Source of the DNA: Ectobacillus funiculus
GTDB lineage: Bacteria; Bacillota; Bacilli; Bacillales; Bacillaceae_G
DNA: 64,000 bases
Direction: 5' to 3' (one strand)
Assembly: GCF_042429435.1 (NCBI RefSeq)
Contig: NZ_JBHMAF010000196.1
The position numbers and the translations under genes are program-made. The notes under the pieces were generated by a model. The model did not search any database. It saw nothing but the letters and a program-made list of their open reading frames with translations, and was not told the DNA's origin. Position 1 is the stretch's first letter. Every line of letters starts with the position of its first letter. This document shows positions 59,320-64,000 of the stretch, piece after piece.

Positions 59320-60591
59320 TTGAAAGAAAAAGCAATTTTAGTCGGTTGTCAATTGCCGCATGATGATGAAGAACGGTTTACATATTCAATGGAAGAGCTT
59401 GCTTCGCTCGCTAAAACGGCACAAGCGGAGGTGCTCGTTACGACAACGCAAAAGCGTCCAAGGTTTCACCCTGCTACATATATCGGTAAAGGAAAGCTAG
59501 AGGAGCTTGTAGCTCTTGTAGATGAACTCGAGCCGGACATTGTTATCTTTAATAACGAGTTAACACCGAGCCAAATTCGTAACCTGTCAAAGGAGTTAGA
59601 TGCGAGAGTAATTGACCGGACGCAGCTGATTTTGGATATTTTCGCTCAGCGTGCGAAATCGAGAGAGGGAAAGCTGCAGGTAGAGCTTGCACAGATGCAG
59701 TATGCGCTCCCTCGTCTTGTTGGACAAGGAGAGGCACTATCCCGTCTTGGGGGCGGTATCGGGACAAGGGGTCCAGGGGAAACAAAGCTAGAAACGGATC
59801 GCCGTCATATCCGCTCGCGTATTAATGAAATTAAACAGCAGCTCGCTGTGATTGTTGAGCATCGCTCTCGTTACCGCGAACGTCGTAAACAAAACAGCAC
59901 ATTCCAGATTTCGCTTGTTGGTTATACGAATGCCGGAAAATCGACGCTGTTTAACAGACTGACAGCAGCGGATACATTTGAAGAAAACCTGTTATTTGCC
60001 ACACTCGATCCGACAACACGCAAAATGCAGCTGCCATGCGGCTATACGGTGCTTTTGACGGACACGGTCGGATTTATTCAGGACTTGCCGACATCGCTTG
60101 TTGCGGCATTTCGTTCTACGCTCGAGGAAGTGAATGAAGCAGATTTTGTTTTACATATTGTAGACTCATCAGATGCGAATTATGTTGGTCATGAGCGAAC
60201 AGTGCGGGAGCTGCTGCATGAACTTGAGGTAGAGAAAATTCCATCCCTTACTGTCTACAACAAAAAAGATGTGCAGCATCCATCTTTTTTACCGTCTCCG
60301 AAGGGAGAACATATTGTAATAAGTGCGTTTGAGCAACAAGATTTGGAGAGACTGCGTCATGGTATTGAACGGGATATGCTGCAGCTTATGAAGCCGTACC
60401 ATGTTGCTGTTCCTGCATCGGAAGGACGCCTGCTCCATTTATTAAAGACAGATAGTGTATTACAGGAAACGGTGTTTGATGAAGAGGAACATACATATAT
60501 GTGCAAGGGATATGTATTTCCGAACTCTCCACTGAATGGACAGATTCAAAGATATACAGCAAGAAAAGGGGAAGAGAAAACGGATGTTTAA
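59320..60591 (+). CDS. hflX: Ribosome-associated GTPase HflX
   Basis: HflX is a GTPase that binds the 50S subunit and splits stalled or hibernating ribosomes. The 423-residue protein has the N-terminal HflX domain (TYIGKGKLEELV; IFNNELTPSQIRNLSKELDARVIDRTQLILDIFAQRA), the linker GIGTRGPGETKLETDRR, and the G domain with G1 GYTNAGKST (about residues 205-213) and G3 DTVGFIQDLP. The start is TTG 59320 with only a modest AAGAGTGAAG site. It overlaps ynbB by eight bases. Confidence 0.94.
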   Translation: MKEKAILVGCQLPHDDEERFTYSMEELASLAKTAQAEVLVTTTQKRPRFHPATYIGKGKLEELVALVDELEPDIVIFNNELTPSQIRNLSKELDARVIDRTQLILDIFAQRAKSREGKLQVELAQMQYALPRLVGQGEALSRLGGGIGTRGPGETKLETDRRHIRSRINEIKQQLAVIVEHRSRYRERRKQNSTFQISLVGYTNAGKSTLFNRLTAADTFEENLLFATLDPTTRKMQLPCGYTVLLTDTVGFIQDLPTSLVAAFRSTLEEVNEADFVLHIVDSSDANYVGHERTVRELLHELEVEKIPSLTVYNKKDVQHPSFLPSPKGEHIVISAFEQQDLERLRHGIERDMLQLMKPYHVAVPASEGRLLHLLKTDSVLQETVFDEEEHTYMCKGYVFPNSPLNGQIQRYTARKGEEKTDV

Positions 60592-61864
60592 TCGATTTCA
60601 GCACGGAGAGAAAATAGCTCCGATTGTAGCAAAAGTAGAGCAACAGATTGCAGCAGTACATAAAGGTATGGATGAAGTAGCCGAAAGCAATCAGTTTCGA
60701 GTGCTTGAGAGCTTTCGTAAGCATAAAATAAGTGACTCGCATTTTATTCCGACAACAGGATACGGATATGATGATATTGGACGGGATACGCTTGAACAGG
60801 TCTATGCAGACGTATTTGGCGCAGAAGCAGGGCTTGTAAGGCCGCAAATTATTTCGGGAACGCATGCTATTTCTACCGCATTATTCGGTATTTTACGTCC
60901 TGGCGATGAATTACTGTATATTACAGGAAAACCGTATGATACATTAGAAGAAATTGTCGGGATAAGAGGAAAAGGCATTGGTTCGTTTAAAGAATTTCAA
61001 ATAGGCTATCGTGCTGTCAATCTAACAGCTGAAGGAAAAGTCGATCTGCCAGCGGTCAAAGAGGCAATTGGCGAGCAGACTAAAATGATTGGTATTCAGC
61101 GCTCAAAGGGCTACGCAACTCGTCCATCATTTACGGTGACCGAAATTAAAGAGATGATTGATTTTGTAAAAAGCATTAAGCCTGACGTTATCGTATTTGT
61201 GGACAATTGCTACGGAGAGTTTGTCGAGGAGATTGAACCATGTCACGTTGGCGCGGATCTAATGGCAGGATCGCTTATTAAAAACCCTGGCGGCGGCATT
61301 GTGAAAACAGGAGGCTATATTGTTGGGAAAACGAAGTATGTAGAGGCTTGCGCCTACCGTTTAACATCTCCAGGCATCGGAGCAGAAGCAGGTGCATCGC
61401 TGTATAGCCTGCAGGAAATGTATCAAGGCTTTTTCTTGGCGCCGCATGTGACCGCACAGGCCTTAAAGGGCGCTGTGTTTACAGCTGCATTTTTAGAGGA
61501 ACTTGGAATGAATACATCACCTCGCTGGGATACGCCGCGGACTGATCTCATTCAGTCTGTTCAATTTGATGATGCAGATCGAATGATCGCGTTTTGTCAG
61601 GCTATTCAATATGCCTCGCCCATCAATTCACACTTTAAACCATATGCCAACTATATGCCGGGCTATGAGGATGATGTGATTATGGCGGCAGGAACATTTA
61701 TACAAGGGGCAAGCATCGAACTATCGGCAGATGGTCCGATTCGCCCTCCATATGTAGCCTATGTCCAAGGCGGACTTACCTACTCACATGTAAAAATTGC
61801 GATTTGTTCTGCCATTGATGAACTTTTGCAAAAAGGATTGCTGCAGCTAGAGCAAACGACATAG
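60584..61864 (+). CDS. ynbB: PLP-dependent YnbB/aluminium-resistance family protein
   Basis: This 426-residue fold-type I PLP enzyme resembles cystathionine gamma-lyases. PLP-site features include the glycine-rich GTHAISTALFGIL region, VFVDNCYGEF and the Schiff-base lysine in GSLIKNPGGGI. The family is often annotated aluminium resistance protein, but the reaction is not established; methionine gamma-lyase-like activity is the usual prediction. The frame extends to 60536, but ATG 60584 follows AAAAGGGGAAG. The hflX-ynbB-glnR-glnA order is conserved in Bacilli. Confidence 0.88.
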   Translation: MFNRFQHGEKIAPIVAKVEQQIAAVHKGMDEVAESNQFRVLESFRKHKISDSHFIPTTGYGYDDIGRDTLEQVYADVFGAEAGLVRPQIISGTHAISTALFGILRPGDELLYITGKPYDTLEEIVGIRGKGIGSFKEFQIGYRAVNLTAEGKVDLPAVKEAIGEQTKMIGIQRSKGYATRPSFTVTEIKEMIDFVKSIKPDVIVFVDNCYGEFVEEIEPCHVGADLMAGSLIKNPGGGIVKTGGYIVGKTKYVEACAYRLTSPGIGAEAGASLYSLQEMYQGFFLAPHVTAQALKGAVFTAAFLEELGMNTSPRWDTPRTDLIQSVQFDDADRMIAFCQAIQYASPINSHFKPYANYMPGYEDDVIMAAGTFIQGASIELSADGPIRPPYVAYVQGGLTYSHVKIAICSAIDELLQKGLLQLEQTT

Positions 61865-61940
61865 AAGCAAGCAGGATAAAATGAAGCCAAATGCATATGA
61901 TAACAGAGGGCGCGATGGGAAGAGACACGCTGTTGGAAGG

Positions 61941-61967
61941 TATCACAAAAAGTAACATTAATTGACA
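61941..61967 (+). promoter_or_regulatory. GlnR/TnrA-type operators upstream of glnR
   Basis: TATCACAAAAAGTAACA (61941-61957) and AGTAACATTAATTGACA (61951-61967) each match TGTNA-N7-TNACA with one mismatch, and their starts are 10 bases apart. The second includes the -35 of the promoter. A third, weaker TGTTA-N7-TGTTA lies at 61969-61985. Confidence 0.55.
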
Positions 61968-61990
61968 TGTTACATAGCGTGTTATAAAAT
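61962..61990 (+). promoter_or_regulatory. SigA promoter of glnRA
   Basis: TTGACA (61962-61967), 17 bases, TAAAAT (61985-61990), about 34 bases before the glnR GTG. The overlap with a GlnR-type site fits autorepression in excess nitrogen. Confidence 0.7.
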
Positions 61991-62023
61991 AAAGATATGT
62001 TATAAGGCGAAGGAGGAACCGAA

Positions 62024-62431
62024 GTGCACACACATGATCGGCGTTCTACTCCATTGTTTCCCATCGGTATTGTCATGAATTTGACGCAGCTGTCCGCCCG
62101 CCAGATTCGTTATTACGAAGAGCATGATTTAATTTCACCTGTCCGAACTGAGGGCAATCGTCGGCTTTTCTCATTTAATGATGTTGATAAATTGCTTGAA
62201 ATCAAGGACTTGCTTGATCAAGGCTTAAACTTAGCTGGTATTAAGCAGGTGCTACAATTGAAAGAGGATACCGAGGCACAGGTGCAGCCTGCTCCAGCAG
62301 TGCAGCAGGAAATACCGAAGCAATTGTCTGATGCAGAGTTGCGCAAGCTTCTTCGCGATGAGCTTCAGCAAGCAGGTCGATTTAATCGAACCTCGATGCG
62401 CCAAGGAGATATGTCTCGATTCTTTCATTAA
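62024..62431 (+). CDS. glnR: MerR-family nitrogen regulator GlnR
   Basis: GlnR represses glnRA when glutamine is abundant, through feedback-inhibited glutamine synthetase. The 135-residue protein has a MerR winged helix (NLTQLSARQIRYYEEHDLISPVRTEGNRRLFS, about residues 19-50), a dimerising helix, and a C-terminal helical tail (LRKLLRDELQQAG; RQGDMSRFFH) that in this family senses GlnA. The start is GTG 62024 with GAAGGAGGAACC upstream. glnA follows 56 bases after its stop. Confidence 0.95.
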   Translation: MHTHDRRSTPLFPIGIVMNLTQLSARQIRYYEEHDLISPVRTEGNRRLFSFNDVDKLLEIKDLLDQGLNLAGIKQVLQLKEDTEAQVQPAPAVQQEIPKQLSDAELRKLLRDELQQAGRFNRTSMRQGDMSRFFH

Positions 62432-62487
62432 TATGGGAATTGCTATTTGTTTTACATAAAATGCTAGGGATTAGGAGGAAGGAAACG

Positions 62488-63822
62488 ATGGCAAAGTACA
62501 CAAAGGATGATATTTTTCGTATCGCAAATGAGGAAAATGTAAAGTACATACGCCTGCAATTTACAGATCTTCTAGGCATTATTAAAAATGTTGAGATTCC
62601 TGTTAGCCAGTTAGAAAAAGCATTAGGAAACAAAATGATGTTTGATGGTTCTTCAATTGAAGGATTTGTCCGTATCGAAGAGTCAGATATGTATTTATAT
62701 CCAGATTTAGATACTTGGGTTATTTTCCCTTGGACTCCAGAAAAAGGAAAAGTTGCCCGTTTGATTTGTGATATTTACAATCCAGACGGTACACCATTCG
62801 AAGGTGATCCACGCAATAACTTAAAGCGCATTTTGAAGGAAATGGAAGCGCTTGGATTTACGCACTTCAACCTTGGACCAGAGCCGGAGTTCTTCCTTTT
62901 CAAGGTAGATGAAAAGGGCAACCCAACTCTAGAGCTGAATGATAACGGCGGTTATTTTGACCTTGCGCCAACAGATTTAGGCGAAAACTGCCGACGCGAT
63001 ATCGTGCTTGAGCTTGAAGAAATGGGATTTGAGATTGAAGCATCTCACCATGAAGTAGCGCCAGGTCAGCATGAAATTGACTTTAAATATGCTGATGCGT
63101 TAAAAGCTTGTGATGATATTCAAACATTTAAGCTTGTTGTAAAAACAATCGCTCGTAAACATGGTTTGCATGCAACGTTCATGCCGAAGCCGTTATTTGG
63201 AGTGAATGGATCCGGTATGCACTGCAACCTATCCTTATTCCGCGGCAATGAAAATGCATTCTATGATCCAAGCAGCGAATTACAATTAAGCGAAGTTGCC
63301 CGTCATTTTCTTGCTGGTATATTAAAGCATGCAACGAGCTTCACTGCGGTTACAAACCCAACAGTAAACTCGTATAAGCGACTTGTGCCTGGTTATGAAG
63401 CACCTTGCTATGTAGCTTGGTCTGCTCGCAACCGCAGTCCGTTAATTCGTATCCCTGCTTCTCGCGGTTTGAGCACGCGTGTTGAAGTGCGCAGTGTAGA
63501 CCCTGCTGCAAATCCATACTTGGCAATGGCAGTATTGCTTGCTGCTGGTCTTGATGGCATTAAAAATAAAATTGCAGTACCGGCTCCAGTAGACCGCAAC
63601 ATTTATGTGATGACAAAATCAGAGCGCGAAAAAGCAGGTATTGTAGACTTACCGGCTACATTGGCAGAAGCGCTCGACAACTTGAAAACAAATGAGGTTA
63701 TTTGCAACGCGTTAGGACAGCATTTGCTTGAACATTTCATTGAAGCAAAAGAAATTGAGTGGGATATGTTCCGTACACAAGTTCACCAATGGGAACGCGA
63801 TCAGTATATGAGCGTATATTAA
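62488..63822 (+). CDS. glnA: Glutamine synthetase, type I-alpha
   Basis: GlnA makes glutamine from glutamate, ammonia and ATP, and in its feedback-inhibited form controls GlnR and TnrA. The 444-residue length fits the Gram-positive I-alpha class. Visible signatures: FDGSSIEGFVRIEESDMYL, the ATP/metal segment MPKPLFGVNGSGMHCNLSL, NPTVNSYKRLVPGYEAP, and RSPLIRIP with RVEVRSVDPAANPYLA. There is no adenylylation-type C-terminal signature. An in-frame ATG at 62440 was rejected because ATG 62488 follows TTAGGAGGAAGG. It is co-transcribed with glnR. Confidence 0.98.
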   Translation: MAKYTKDDIFRIANEENVKYIRLQFTDLLGIIKNVEIPVSQLEKALGNKMMFDGSSIEGFVRIEESDMYLYPDLDTWVIFPWTPEKGKVARLICDIYNPDGTPFEGDPRNNLKRILKEMEALGFTHFNLGPEPEFFLFKVDEKGNPTLELNDNGGYFDLAPTDLGENCRRDIVLELEEMGFEIEASHHEVAPGQHEIDFKYADALKACDDIQTFKLVVKTIARKHGLHATFMPKPLFGVNGSGMHCNLSLFRGNENAFYDPSSELQLSEVARHFLAGILKHATSFTAVTNPTVNSYKRLVPGYEAPCYVAWSARNRSPLIRIPASRGLSTRVEVRSVDPAANPYLAMAVLLAAGLDGIKNKIAVPAPVDRNIYVMTKSEREKAGIVDLPATLAEALDNLKTNEVICNALGQHLLEHFIEAKEIEWDMFRTQVHQWERDQYMSVY

Positions 63823-63827
63823 AAACG

Positions 63828-63865
63828 AAAAGCCTTGACCCTAACTGGGGTTGGGGCTTTTTTTA
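63828..63865 (+). terminator. Intrinsic terminator of glnRA
   Basis: AAAAGCCTTGACCC and GGGTTGGGGCTTTT form a 14-bp stem with three G-U pairs, followed by TTTTTA. Confidence 0.88.
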
Positions 63866-63979
63866 TACACTTTAAGCATAAATTTCTAGCCAGGGGACTA
63901 TTCGACGTAGTGAGATATTCTAGGAATAAAATATAAGTGCAACTACGCCTCTGTTTTCACCCAAGGGCAAGGCTCGCCT
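63865..63979 (+). repeat. Family I intergenic structured repeat, copy 9 (3' truncated)
   Basis: TACACTTTAAGCATAA, ATTTCTAGCC, TATTCGACGTAGTGAGA, TTCTAGGAATAAAATATAAG, GCAACTACGCCTCTGTTTTC and CCAAGGGCAAGGCTCGCC are present. The second half of the final hairpin and its T run are absent, and unrelated sequence follows to the window end. Confidence 0.82.
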
Positions 63980-64000
63980 ATGATCTTGCTAATTATTTCA

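Overview
The window is a stretch of low-GC Firmicute chromosome from an endospore-forming Bacillus. The evidence is the sporulation gene content (dpaAB, spoIIIE, spoVS, cotE, spoVK, sspL), strong GGAGG-type ribosome sites, GTG/TTG starts and U-tailed intrinsic terminators. Protein sequences and gene order (hfq, recombinase-like gene, spoVK, hflX, ynbB, glnR, glnA; korAB and an M19 dipeptidase between spoVS and miaB) point to a relative of the Bacillus cereus group rather than B. subtilis. The species was not identified. No rRNA, tRNA, CRISPR array, prophage or insertion sequence was seen.

Layout. 1-8568: end of nusA, then rnpM, ylxQ, infB, ylxP, rbfA, truB, ribF, rpsO and pnp (transcription, translation and RNA decay). 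9093-16680: ylxY, mlpA, ymxH, the dipicolinate synthase genes dpaAB, then asd-dapG-dapA. DapA makes the precursor that DpaAB turns into spore dipicolinate. 17039-22629: an RNase J gene, tepA, ylzJ and spoIIIE. 22940-27790: a nucleoside-type BMP lipoprotein and ABC importer (nupNOPQ). 28086-35678: ymfF, ymfH, ymfI, ymfJ, ymfK, rodZ, pgsA, cinA. 35826-40307: SOS-boxed recA, rny with a long leader, ymdB, spoVS. 40366-44164: M19 dipeptidase and a 2-oxoacid:ferredoxin oxidoreductase. 44632-54810: miaB, ricA, cotE, mutS, mutL, ylmA, miaA, hfq. 54838-59215: mostly minus-strand accessory genes (recombinase-like protein, sspL and a tiny gene, gpmA, a TRIC/UPF0126 membrane protein) with plus-strand spoVK among them. 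59320-63822: hflX, ynbB, glnR, glnA.

What ordinary annotation misses is mainly intergenic. At least nine copies of a 105-150 bp structured repeat (family I) sit between genes, usually directly after a terminator, and end in a terminator-like hairpin whose stem is largely kept by G-U exchanges. Relics and a second, partly mosaic family (II) also occur. Other points: a tyrosine-recombinase homologue that appears to have lost several catalytic residues, a possible RBS-sequestering structure or SigH promoter before spoVS, a structured rny leader, a truncated germination-permease remnant, and near-identical SigK-type promoters before dpaA and cotE. None of these was tested beyond reading the sequence. 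Family names, promoter consensus sequences and comparisons with other species come from memory.
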